Assembly (NCBI RefSeq): GCF_018362995.1
Contig: NZ_CP074372.1
Coordinates: forward strand, 806,001-870,000
Direction: 5' to 3'
Origin: Chryseobacterium indologenes
Lineage (GTDB): Bacteria; Bacteroidota; Bacteroidia; Flavobacteriales; Weeksellaceae
DNA length: 64,000 nucleotides
Positions within the stretch are counted from its first letter, which is position 1. Each line of letters opens with the position of its first letter. Shown in pieces: positions 16,153-24,700 of this stretch. The notes below the pieces were generated by a model. It had not been told where the DNA came from. It saw only the letters and a list, made by a program, of their open reading frames with translations, and did no database searches. Both the position numbers and the translations under genes were made by a program.

Positions 16153-16410
16153 TTAAAAATATTCAATTTTATTTAGAAGAAAATCCGCATCATCTTTCTG
16201 TTCTGGCTGAGGAATCTGTTTAAATACTATTCCGTTCTTTGGTGATGTGCCTGTAATTGTTTTGTCCTTGTGGACCGTCAGAGAGTTCCAAATATTCTCT
16301 GTAAGTTCTTTCTGGTAGTTGGTACAGAAAGTTATTCCGTTTGCTTCCCGGATAGTCTCTTTTTGATATCCGTTTTCTTCTAGGAAGTTGTAGAAATTAA
16401 AGTTGCTCAT
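16153..16410 (-). CDS. Hypothetical cassette protein
   Basis: An 85-residue soluble protein (MSNFNFYNFLEENGYQKETI), not recognised. It is the last of three leftward genes in the cassette, converging on the coiled-coil gene. Its ATG overlaps the stop of the upstream 54-residue gene (ATGA), showing an operon. Confidence 0.6.
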   Translation of the reverse strand: MSNFNFYNFLEENGYQKETIREANGITFCTNYQKELTENIWNSLTVHKDKTITGTSPKNGIVFKQIPQPEQKDDADFLLNKIEYF

Positions 16411-16571
16411 AATTTGGTTTTATTTTCGGTTTTAATGTCTATGAAAATTGAACGTATCAGGTCATAAAAGTATGCAACAACGCATATAGTTAGGATTATC
16501 AATATAATTGTAAGACAGCCTGTAATTGTAACAATTAATCCTTGCATTATGCAGTTAAATATTTCTTTCAT
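16407..16571 (-). CDS. Small single-TM protein
   Basis: A 54-residue frame from ATG at 16571 to TGA at 16407-16409. It has one strongly hydrophobic stretch (LIVTITGCLTIILIILTICV) and a basic tail after it. The stop overlaps the next start as ATGA, and the frame sits 6 bp after the HTH gene, both supporting a real gene. Unknown role, perhaps a membrane partner of the 85-residue protein. Confidence 0.6.
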   Translation of the reverse strand: MKEIFNCIMQGLIVTITGCLTIILIILTICVVAYFYDLIRSIFIDIKTENKTKL

Positions 16572-16577
16572 CGTCTT

Positions 16578-16844
16578 TTATTTTTTAAGCCACTCAATTA
16601 CCTTATGAGTGTGGAACATTAGTTTAGTTTTCTGTTTTCTATTTTCATAACCTCCTATAATCAATTCTTCAGGCAAAATTTTATTATCAATTAAGGAGTA
16701 AACACGTCTTCTAGGCTTTCCTATTATCTGGCAAAACTGATCTAAAGTCAGAGATATTGACTTTGATAATTCTACCAGGTGAGACGCTTCCATAACATCC
16801 CGGAGCGTCATATCTGCCATTCTTTTATTCAGCAATTCATTCAT
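16578..16844 (-). CDS. Excisionase/MerR-like HTH protein
   Basis: An 88-residue protein with a winged-helix motif in its second half (LTLDQFCQIIGKPRRRVYSL) and the VIEWLKK end common in HTH_17/excisionase-type proteins. It leads a three-gene minus-strand operon and is divergent from the scaffold promoter at 16911-16941, so it may regulate the cassette or the capsid promoter. Confidence 0.65.
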   Translation of the reverse strand: MNELLNKRMADMTLRDVMEASHLVELSKSISLTLDQFCQIIGKPRRRVYSLIDNKILPEELIIGGYENRKQKTKLMFHTHKVIEWLKK

Positions 16845-16910
16845 ATGGTAATTAAAACGGTTTATTAAAGTAATACTTTATATAACTATGCTAAATTACA
16901 ATATTACTTA

Positions 16911-16941
16911 TTGTTATGCAATAGTGACTTAAGTACTTTTG
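16911..16941 (+). promoter_or_regulatory. Promoter of the scaffold-capsid operon
   Basis: TTG (16911-16913), a 20-nt spacer and TACTTTTG (16934-16941) fit the Bacteroidota consensus well. The start codon of the scaffold gene is 23 nt downstream. This separate promoter would restore head-gene transcription, which the inserted cassette and its terminator otherwise break. Confidence 0.65.
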
Positions 16942-16964
16942 AACATAATAATTAAATCTAAGTA

Positions 16965-17645
16965 ATGTTTGAAAAAATCCTAAAAGAACTTAAAACCAAA
17001 TATGCAAATCTGGGGTTAAGTGAAACAATTTTAAAAGCCAAAGCAAAGCAAATTGAAAAGGCGGTTAAAACAGAGGAAGAAATCGCAGATGCAGTAGCAG
17101 GGGTTGAAGATGATCTGGCAATATTCCAGTCATTCGCTGACCAAAACAGAACGTTGGCAAAGAAGATCGAAGAGTTGGAAAAAGGAAAAGGGGCAGATCC
17201 AAAGCCTGAACCTACCGATCCAAAACCTGAAGATCCGAAACCGACACCAACGGGCGACGAAATTCCAGCATGGGCAAAAGCTATGATCGAAAGCAACAAA
17301 ACGCTTGCTGAAAGTCTTACAGCTATGCAACAGAAGGAAGCGCAGCAAACCAATGCTCAAAAACTGCAATCAAAACTAGACGAGCTAAAAGTATCTAAAT
17401 CTTACTTGGATCTTCTCCCACAATCACCAACTGAAAGATCATTTCAAAATGATGAGGAAATCGCTGCTTTTGCAATCGATTTGAAAGCCAAATCAGACGC
17501 TTATGAGCAATCGGTAGCCAATAGCGCTTTAGGTTCTTCAGTAAAGCCGTTGTTCGGAGAAGTTGCAAAAGAAGGAGATGTTTCAGCCGATGTTCAAGCA
17601 TTCATTAAAACCAACTACAATAATGAAACAAATACAAAAGCCTAG
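16965..17645 (+). CDS. Capsid scaffolding protein candidate
   Basis: A 226-residue protein: helical N-terminus (LKAKAKQIEKAVKTEEEIAD), a proline-rich hinge with DPKPEPTDPKPEDPKP repeats at about residues 80-95, a coiled coil, and a C-terminal helix pair. Composition, size and position just before decoration and capsid genes fit a scaffold. No protease is visible, so the scaffold may be released rather than cleaved. Confidence 0.7.
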   Translation: MFEKILKELKTKYANLGLSETILKAKAKQIEKAVKTEEEIADAVAGVEDDLAIFQSFADQNRTLAKKIEELEKGKGADPKPEPTDPKPEDPKPTPTGDEIPAWAKAMIESNKTLAESLTAMQQKEAQQTNAQKLQSKLDELKVSKSYLDLLPQSPTERSFQNDEEIAAFAIDLKAKSDAYEQSVANSALGSSVKPLFGEVAKEGDVSADVQAFIKTNYNNETNTKA

Positions 17646-17994
17646 TCCAGCAGGATTTCAAAAGGTGGTTTTTGATGAAATCACGGCTCATTATCCGGGC
17701 GGAGTTCATGTAGATAAAACATCTGCGTCCGCAAGGTTTACAAACGGTGTTCTTCCAGCTGGAACTCTTCTAGTTCCAGGGTCAAATGGAATGTTCAATG
17801 TAGTAAATGCTGATTTCACCGCTACAAACGTGAAAAATGCTATCGGGCTGACTACTCACGATATCGTTATTGACGATTTCCCGCTAGTTGCTGTTGCAAT
17901 TGCCGCGACTGCAAGATTAGAAGCTCTTCCGGATAAAGAAGCAGCTGGTGTTGATTTTTTAAAAGCCGTACTACCAAGAATCACTACTTACTAA
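17623..17994 (+). CDS. Capsid decoration/stabilisation protein candidate
   Basis: A 123-residue protein from ATG 17623. A longer frame from 17563 exists but overlaps the scaffold gene further. It has the motif RFTNGVLPAGTLLVPGSNG and a beta-rich core resembling lambda gpD-like decoration proteins. It overlaps the scaffold end by 23 bp and precedes the major capsid gene, which is where decoration genes lie in lambda-like head operons. Confidence 0.6.
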   Translation: MKQIQKPSPAGFQKVVFDEITAHYPGGVHVDKTSASARFTNGVLPAGTLLVPGSNGMFNVVNADFTATNVKNAIGLTTHDIVIDDFPLVAVAIAATARLEALPDKEAAGVDFLKAVLPRITTY

Positions 17995-18012
17995 CATTAA
18001 AAACACAAAACA

Positions 18013-19101
18013 ATGGCAGAAATTAATGCACAAAATGTAGTACAGGAGTTCAAAACCGATGATTGGAAAGCAATTGTACAGGCATATCCTTTAGGGGCAC
18101 TTTATTATAGAGAATTTTTCCCGCTTGAATTCAACACTGGACTTGATTACACGATGCTTGAAAAGGCAGCAGGAGCAAAAGTAATGGCTGATGTTGTTGC
18201 TTTAGGGTCAAGAGCAATCAGAAAAGGCCGTGATTTCGTAGAGAAGTCAATGGGACAGATCACTAAAAAGGAAATCGCCAGAGATAAGGACGAATATGAT
18301 ATGTTCAAGATCAGAGAATTAAGAACTGCTGCAATGGCATATCCTAATAACTCATCTGTTAAGAACCAAATGATCAATATGATCTATGATGATGTTCCTT
18401 TCGTAATCGATGGTATTAATGCACGTTTGGAGTTTGAAGCAAAGCAATTAGCATCCACTGGAAAAGTAACTACAACAGTAGCAAATAACGAAGGTGTTAA
18501 AAACATTTCTCTTGACTATGGCGTTGCTGTCCAGAATGCACAAAAAGACTGGTTTGCAGATGCTACAGCAGATCCGATAGAGGAAATCCAAGCATTGCAA
18601 GATGAAGCAAGGAAAACCGGTAATCGCTACATGTCTGTAACCCTGGAAACAGACACACTGAATAAGGTCTTAAGAAATCAGAATACAAAGATGTTTGTAT
18701 TGGGTATTCCGGTAACTCCTGGAACCGTACTTCCTTCGGTTACTCTTGCACAGCTAAATGCTGAGTTATCAGCTAAAGGACTTCCTGTATTTAAAGTTTG
18801 GGACTCATTTGTTCAAACTGAAAGTAAAGCAGGAGTTAGAACCGCTGTTTCCGGATGGGCACAGGGAAACATTACATTGACAATTTCACCAATCATTGGT
18901 GTTACGAAATACACTGTATCTGACGAGTTTAATATCAAGACAGGAATTGAAATCTCAAAAGAGGTAAAAGACGATTTCCTACTTGTTAAAACATGGGGGA
19001 CGGAAGATCCACAGATTATGTCAACGAAAGGAACTGCCTTTGCTATTCCGGTATTCAATGACGTGAAAAAATCTCTAATTCTGAAAACAAAATTAGCATA
19101 A
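18013..19101 (+). CDS. Major capsid protein (gpE-like HK97 fold)
   Basis: A 362-residue protein beginning MAEINAQNVVQEFKTDDWKA. It contains an IRKGRDFVEKSMGQITKKEI segment, a central spine-like helix and a C-terminal TISPIIGVTKYTVSDEFNIK region, as in the gpE family of capsid proteins. Position between decoration and head-tail joining genes agrees. The last A of its stop codon is the first base of the next gene's ATG. Confidence 0.85.
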   Translation: MAEINAQNVVQEFKTDDWKAIVQAYPLGALYYREFFPLEFNTGLDYTMLEKAAGAKVMADVVALGSRAIRKGRDFVEKSMGQITKKEIARDKDEYDMFKIRELRTAAMAYPNNSSVKNQMINMIYDDVPFVIDGINARLEFEAKQLASTGKVTTTVANNEGVKNISLDYGVAVQNAQKDWFADATADPIEEIQALQDEARKTGNRYMSVTLETDTLNKVLRNQNTKMFVLGIPVTPGTVLPSVTLAQLNAELSAKGLPVFKVWDSFVQTESKAGVRTAVSGWAQGNITLTISPIIGVTKYTVSDEFNIKTGIEISKEVKDDFLLVKTWGTEDPQIMSTKGTAFAIPVFNDVKKSLILKTKLA

Positions 19102-19421
19102 TGACTATCGGGGAGTACATACAAGAAAAATTTTCTCTTTGGTCGGTTGAGTATTCCGATGGAATGGTTGCGGCTGAATTGGCTCGCGTGAACCTTAACC
19201 CATCCGAAACCATAACGAATGAAACAAACCTTGATAATTTCTTTTATAACGTAATCCCCGATCTCATTAATATGCCTTCCAGTATTTCTGAGGGTGGTTA
19301 TTCTATCTCCTATGATAAAACCGCTCTCTTGAAATACTACTCAATGGTTGCACGCAAGCTCGGTAAACCTGATTTGCTCTCAGAAAATACAATTACAGAT
19401 ATCACTTCAAAATGGGCATAA
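19101..19421 (+). CDS. Head-tail connector (DUF6706-like)
   Basis: A 106-residue helical protein (MTIGEYIQEKFSLWSVEYSD) of the type that follows capsid genes in Bacteroidota siphophages and corresponds to the gp15/gp6 adaptor position. It overlaps both neighbours (1 bp and 10 bp). Confidence 0.7.
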   Translation: MTIGEYIQEKFSLWSVEYSDGMVAAELARVNLNPSETITNETNLDNFFYNVIPDLINMPSSISEGGYSISYDKTALLKYYSMVARKLGKPDLLSENTITDITSKWA

Positions 19422-19741
19422 AGCAATTTCCATACACGCTGAAGGTATTCAAAAAGACAGAAGCTCAACAGGATCCTGACAATGGTAGCTGGATTCCTGG
19501 ATCTGAAGAATGGATAACTATTTCTAAGTGTAGAGACGAAGGAAACGGGGGAGGAAATAGAATCGTGACCACAGATGGAGAAACATATGTCTTTGGAGCG
19601 GTCATTTATATGTCAAAAAACAGCCCATCTGTTGAATTGGGGGCAAGGGTCAGAGTATTGGACAAAGACGGAAATACAAGGCTGGAAGGGGACAATAAGC
19701 TATTCAAAAAAGAACAACTACACGCAAGATTATGGGTTTAA
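19412..19741 (+). CDS. Head closure (stopper) protein candidate
   Basis: A 109-residue beta-rich protein (RVRVLDKDGNTRLEGDNKLF) in the gp16/FII position between adaptor and neck genes. The assignment rests on order and size. Confidence 0.65.
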   Translation: MGIKQFPYTLKVFKKTEAQQDPDNGSWIPGSEEWITISKCRDEGNGGGNRIVTTDGETYVFGAVIYMSKNSPSVELGARVRVLDKDGNTRLEGDNKLFKKEQLHARLWV

Positions 19742-20148
19742 CACTGGACAGCTCCGGATTTGAAAGACAGATTCTACATGCAATGTTGGAGCTAGAGGCA
19801 AAAATGGTTCAGATACTATCTGATGCAGGTCGTGTAATAGCAGCTGCAGCAAGAGCCAATGGAAACTATAGAGATGTTTCCGGAGATCTTAGGAATGCAA
19901 ACGGGTTTCTCTTAATGATTGATGGTGTGATCAAAGCTGAAGGTTTTCTTTCAGGTAATGGAGCAACAAAAGCAAGAGTATTAGCATTACAGGTTTCCAA
20001 TAGTTCAAGAGGTATGATAAGTCTAGTTGTAGTTAATGGAATGGATTACGCTGCGAAGGTGGAAAGTAGAGGTCTTGATGTTCTTACGTCGGCTGAGCAA
20101 TTCGCTAAAAGAGCAATTCCACAAATGATAAATCAACTGAAGCAATGA
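19732..20148 (+). CDS. Neck/tail-completion protein (HK97 gp10-like)
   Basis: A 138-residue protein with a helical start (ILHAMLELEAKMVQILSDAG) and a VNGMDYAAKVESRGLDVLTS element near the C-terminus, the pattern of gp10-like neck proteins, which carry a Y-A-xx-E-G-like motif. It overlaps both neighbours by a few bases. Confidence 0.7.
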   Translation: MGLTLDSSGFERQILHAMLELEAKMVQILSDAGRVIAAAARANGNYRDVSGDLRNANGFLLMIDGVIKAEGFLSGNGATKARVLALQVSNSSRGMISLVVVNGMDYAAKVESRGLDVLTSAEQFAKRAIPQMINQLKQ

Positions 20149-20555
20149 AGACGGTTTTAGAAGCAAAACAGTGGATTTTTGAACTGCTTACACAGTCAAA
20201 TATCAGATCTGTGATTTCCGGGAATATCTACAAAGACAAAAGACCATCCGGAAGCAAGAAAGAAGATATAGTCATCAATGATATTTCAATGGATAATTCA
20301 TTCTTACAAGATGGTGTCTTCAATGTGAATTGCTATGTTCCCATGCTATCGGTAAGTCTTAATGGGATAACTCAATATATGCCAGACAACAATAGGCAGT
20401 TAATAATTGCTCAGGCAGTAAGCCCCGTGTTTCAGAACATTTTCCGGCCTCAATTCAACCTTACAGTGGAAAGTCACAAAACCTTTGAGGAAGAGGTAGA
20501 GAAAGCGAATTACATCAATTTCAGAATCAATTTAAAAGCATATAACAACAAATAA
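20145..20555 (+). CDS. Tail terminator protein candidate
   Basis: A 136-residue protein (MKTVLEAKQWIFELLTQSNI) whose place between neck and tube genes and mixed alpha/beta pattern fit SPP1 gp17/lambda gpU-type tail terminators. It ends 8 bp before the tail tube gene. Confidence 0.65.
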   Translation: MKTVLEAKQWIFELLTQSNIRSVISGNIYKDKRPSGSKKEDIVINDISMDNSFLQDGVFNVNCYVPMLSVSLNGITQYMPDNNRQLIIAQAVSPVFQNIFRPQFNLTVESHKTFEEEVEKANYINFRINLKAYNNK

Positions 20556-20563
20556 TAAAAACA

Positions 20564-21067
20564 ATGGCAGGACAAATTAATATCGGGGTTGCAGAGATTG
20601 CAATTGGTGCAATCGCAGCCGATGGAGATATGGGAACCACCTTAGCCCCACTGGGCTATACTGAAGAAGGTTCCGCACAGATCAATTGGGATGATCCCAC
20701 AGAAACTGAATTCAAAGTTGAGGAGCTCTCAACACCTATTCATATTCAGTCAACAGATGGAAAAAAAACAGTTGTGTTTAAAGTAGCAGATCCAGACCTT
20801 GATACATTCGTTGAAGCATTCGGAGGGACAAAGTCAGGAACTGGAGCAGACGAAGTTTTCAATTTCCCATCAAAAACACCAACAATAGAGAAATCTTTGA
20901 AGTTTACACCGGAACAAGGTATTGGACTCAAAATTCCAAGAGCAAAAATTACTGCGAAACTTTCTTCTAATATTGGAAGAGCTGCATTACTGGGAGTGGA
21001 AATATCCGCAACGGTATTACAGCCTAAGAAAGCAGGAGTTGCTCCACTGATTGCATTTACGGTATAA
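20564..21067 (+). CDS. Major tail tube protein
   Basis: A 167-residue protein of immunoglobulin/gpV-like beta pattern, beginning MAGQINIGVAEIAIG and with an FEVEELSTP-like FKVEELSTP segment. It is followed by an intrinsic terminator that would give higher expression of this abundant protein than of the downstream tail genes. Confidence 0.75.
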   Translation: MAGQINIGVAEIAIGAIAADGDMGTTLAPLGYTEEGSAQINWDDPTETEFKVEELSTPIHIQSTDGKKTVVFKVADPDLDTFVEAFGGTKSGTGADEVFNFPSKTPTIEKSLKFTPEQGIGLKIPRAKITAKLSSNIGRAALLGVEISATVLQPKKAGVAPLIAFTV

Positions 21068-21070
21068 CTG

Positions 21071-21097
21071 AAAAGCCTATCTGAGGGTAGGCTTTTT
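21071..21097 (+). terminator. Terminator/attenuator between tail tube and chaperone
   Basis: The stem AAAAGCCTATC/GGTAGGCTTTT (one G-T pair) closes a short loop and is followed by T and A residues. It probably reduces read-through into the tail chaperone and tape measure genes. Confidence 0.7.
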
Positions 21098-21111
21098 AAA
21101 TAAACATTCAT

Positions 21112-21564
21112 ATGGAAAACATTGAATTAGAGAAGGAGGAATTAGAATTATTGACCGGTCAAGGATTCAGCTTTGAAACATTGTTGTTTGGTAAAAAAAG
21201 AGAGTGGCGAATTGGTAGACTTTCCATGGGGAAGATGCTGAAAATAGCAGCAATTTCCATCAAAATCAAAGTAGATGAAGAAGCTCTTTCAAATAGTGAT
21301 CTTTCGGTCCAGCTTCCGGCACAATATGAAGCAGTTCGAGATAATGCAGAATTATTAGCTGAAGCCGTTGCAATTGCAGTTGAAAGTAAACTTCCTAAAT
21401 GGCTTCTTAAATGGCATTTTCTAAACTCTCTTAATAGCGAAGAGATAATGAAATTCTCGCTCGAACTATTGAAATTCTCAAACTATCAAAATTTTATGAC
21501 CTCTACGGTATTAATGAACGGGAACCGTCCGACCAAAGCGATGCCGATAGAGAAAGCGGTCTAA
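21112..21564 (+). CDS. Tail assembly chaperone (short form)
   Basis: A 150-residue acidic helical protein between the tail tube and tape measure genes (MENIELEKEELELLTGQGFS, later LPKWLLKWHFLNSLNSEEI). This corresponds to the lambda gpG position. A second frame carries the extension (next entry), reached by a -1 shift at 21489-21495. Both forms are expected to coat the tape measure during tail assembly. Confidence 0.75.
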   Translation: MENIELEKEELELLTGQGFSFETLLFGKKREWRIGRLSMGKMLKIAAISIKIKVDEEALSNSDLSVQLPAQYEAVRDNAELLAEAVAIAVESKLPKWLLKWHFLNSLNSEEIMKFSLELLKFSNYQNFMTSTVLMNGNRPTKAMPIEKAV

Positions 21565-21776
21565 AAACAATATACGGAGCTATGGGGCAAATATGCCACC
21601 ACTTCGGATGGACTTTAGATTATCTGCTTTGGGAAATAGACTGGCGAATAGTACAGCGAATGCTCATTGACGCCCCTAAATACGAGTCGAAAGACGAAAA
21701 AACAGCCAACAAAACTTCCATTAATCTGTCTGAACAGACTTCAGAAGATTTCCTAAACAAGCTATTTAATAAGTAA
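21438..21776 (+). CDS. Tail assembly chaperone extension (reached by -1 frameshift)
   Basis: This frame is open from 21438 (after a TAG at 21435) to 21776 and is offset by -1 from the short form. Shifting at 21489-21495 gives ...NYQNF-YDLYGINEREPSD..., a fusion of about 221 residues ending in a WTLDYLLWEIDWRIVQRMLI segment typical of gpT-like domains. The only ATG (21582) would start inside a conserved-looking stretch, so independent initiation is less likely. It touches the tape measure start. Confidence 0.65.
   Translation, partial: RRDNEILARTIEILKLSKFYDLYGINEREPSDQSDADRESGLKTIYGAMGQICHHFGWTLDYLLWEIDWRIVQRMLIDAPKYESKDEKTANKTSINLSEQTSEDFLNKLFNK
21489..21495 (+). other. Probable -1 ribosomal frameshift site A AAT TTT
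   Basis: In the frame of the short chaperone the bases read CAA AAT TTT ATG, so A AAT TTT is an X XXY YYZ heptamer. It lies in the overlap of both frames, as expected for G/GT-type chaperones. I did not find a strong downstream hairpin by eye. Confidence 0.6.
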
Positions 21777-24700
21777 TGAATACCAATAACGGAGCCTTAT
21801 ATTTTGGAGCAGGAATAGACACCACTCAGTTTCGTAGAGATATCGACTCTATGAGAAGAGATATTTTAGGACTAAGTCAAACTACTGTTCAGGCAACCCA
21901 GAATATGGATTCTGCTTTTAAAAATGTATTTGCTGGGATTGCTGGATATTTCTCTGTAAGTGCGATTAAACAATTCGTTACTGAACTGATTAATGTAAGG
22001 GGAGAATTCCAAAAGACTGAGATAGCATTTGCTACAATGCTTGGTGATGCTGGAAAAGCACAAGCCTTAATGGGGCAAATGGTCGATCTAGCAGCAAAAA
22101 CGCCGTTCTCATTACAAGATGTTTCCTCTGGAGCAAAACAATTATTGGCTTTTCAAATCCCAGCAAATCAAGTTGTAGATACCTTAACAAGACTTGGTAA
22201 TATTGCAGCAGGATTATCCGTTCCTTTAGCTAGAATCAATCTTGTTTATGGTCAAGTGAAAGCAAAAGGTAAATTGATGGGTGATGACCTAAGACAATTT
22301 ACTGAAGCTGGTATTCCAATGGTTGCAGAATTAGCTAAAAAATTCGGAAAAACAACCTCTGAAATCTCCGCAATGGTTTCCGCCGGTAAGATTGGATTCA
22401 AAGACGTGAAAGATGTTCTATTCTCTATGACGAATGAGGGTGGGATGTTTTTCAATCTAATGGAAAAGCAATCCAAGTCTCTATCCGGACAAATTTCCAA
22501 TTTAGGTGATACCTGGGATCAAATGCTAAATAAAATTGGAGAAAGTCAAGAAGGAGTACTTTCCGATGGTATTCAAGGCTTAACCTATTTAGTTGAACAC
22601 TATCAAGATGTAGGTAAGGCGATAATGACACTTGTTGAAATCTATGGTGCATATCGAGCTGCATTAATCGTTACAAGTATTCTTCAGGGAAATCTTGCTT
22701 CAACAGCAATTATCCAAGGCTTTGCGAATCTTATAAAGATGATTCGGGGTGCTACTGTCGCTCAGGAAGCTTTAAACGCTGCTTCCCTTAAGAATCCGTA
22801 CGTATTACTTGCCACTCTCATAGCAGCATTGATTGCTATAACGTATAACTACAGAAATGAAATTGGTGAGCTGATAGGCATAATAGAAAAGCAAACTACA
22901 GCACAAAAAGCACAAGAAGCTGTAATGTCATCATATAATAACAGCTTTGGTAAAGGTGTCTCACAAACAAAAGCAAACATAACAGAATTAATCAACATTA
23001 TTCGTAATGAGAATTCTTCCTTAGATCAAAGAAAGCAGGCATACGAACGATTAATTGCAATAGACCCAACATTTAGAGGAACTCTCGACGCTCAATATCA
23101 AGCGACTCGTAAGCTTGGTGAGGCAATGGATTATGTAGTAGGTAAAATAGATGCTTTCGCAATGGCACAAGCTAAAGCAGCTGCGGCCAGAAAATATCTG
23201 GAAGAATCTTTTGAGGAACAATTTAAAGCCGGTGCTTTAAAGACACAGGTCATGGACGCAGATGCTGAAGCAAAAAAATGGAGAAAACTCTCAGATGCAG
23301 CTGAAAAAGCTGGAAAGGCTAGTTTAGATCTTTTGCGAAAGGCTACTGCTGCAGAAAAGAAGCGAGATGAACTGGCTAAGAAGTGGAGAGAACAGCAGGA
23401 TATTGCCAATGAAAAAGGCTCTATTTCAAATACTATCATACGAAATAATAATGCTGAGATCGCACAAGATGAAAAAAGAGTAGCCTTCCTTAAAGAAAGA
23501 ATAAGACTTAATAAAGATAATGGGGAACAGATTGCATTGTACAATAAAGAGCTTGAAAAGCTTGAGTATAAACTATCTGGCTTTAAACCTGAAGTTGTTA
23601 AAGATGATGAAGAAAAGTCTGCATCATTAGGTTATGTTGAACAAATTGAAGCTAAAATTTCAGAATTAAAGGATGCTTATAAAAAAGCCTTAACACCAGC
23701 GGCGGCAAGGGCAATCAACGTTGAAATTGCCAAATGGCAGGCTAAATTAGATGCTCTAAATCCTAAAAAAGACAAAAAAGACAATAAGCAGTTAGCTGAA
23801 ATTCTTCCTTTTGGCTCTCCAAAACAAATTCAGCAACAAATGCAACTTCTTAAAGAGGCAATGGATCTTGTTGAAAATGGGATGGTTAAAATAAGAAAGT
23901 TGGATAAATATGGCAAAGATAAAGACAAAAAAGGAAATCCATATTTAACTGGTGAAATTATTACCCTGGAAGAAGCTGGCAAAAGGTATGAAGAATTAGA
24001 CTCAAAACTAAAAGCTGTTCAGTATAAAAACTTTGAGGAAACAATTGCTGAGACAAAACGTCAAATTGAAGTCCGTGATAAATTATTGAAGTCTGGCTAC
24101 AGCAAAGAAGTGGTTGATGAAATGTTCCCTGCTGTGAAAGATAAATCTTTCCTTCAATATCTAAATGAGACCGGTACTGCATTAGAAAAATTAAAAGGAA
24201 AAGACTCAGCGGAGAATTTGGTTAAACTACAGGGTGTATTGTCTGACTACACTCAGTCAGAAACTTTCATTGAAAACGTAAACAAGCAAATTGACGATTT
24301 AAAAGCGAAGTTTTCAGGAAACGAGTTGATTGATAAGTTGGAAAAATTCAAAAAAGCCAATTTAGAAGGCACAACTGGAGATGAAAAAAATGCAAAAAAT
24401 ATTGCTATCACTAAAGCGCAACAAGACGAACTACAAAAGCAAAAAGATTTCCAGAACACATTCATAAAAGATAAAGAGACTTTTGAGCAAAGGAAATTAG
24501 AAATAGAATCAAAATATAATGAACTAAGAAAACGAATTCTGGAATCCCGTGCTTCTGACGAAGAAAAATCAAGACTTACTAAAGAAACCAACAAAGATCA
24601 AGCTAAAGAAATTTCCTCCCTGTCATGGGAAATGTTCCAAAAGACTGATGCATATGTTAAGGCTTTCGGAGATCTTGAAAAAGTGGGGCCACGTGCTTTA

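Noticed and set aside
17563..17622. Longer start for the decoration protein gene
   Set aside because: It would add 20 residues read over the scaffold gene in another frame; the ATG at 17623 fits the family-like start better.
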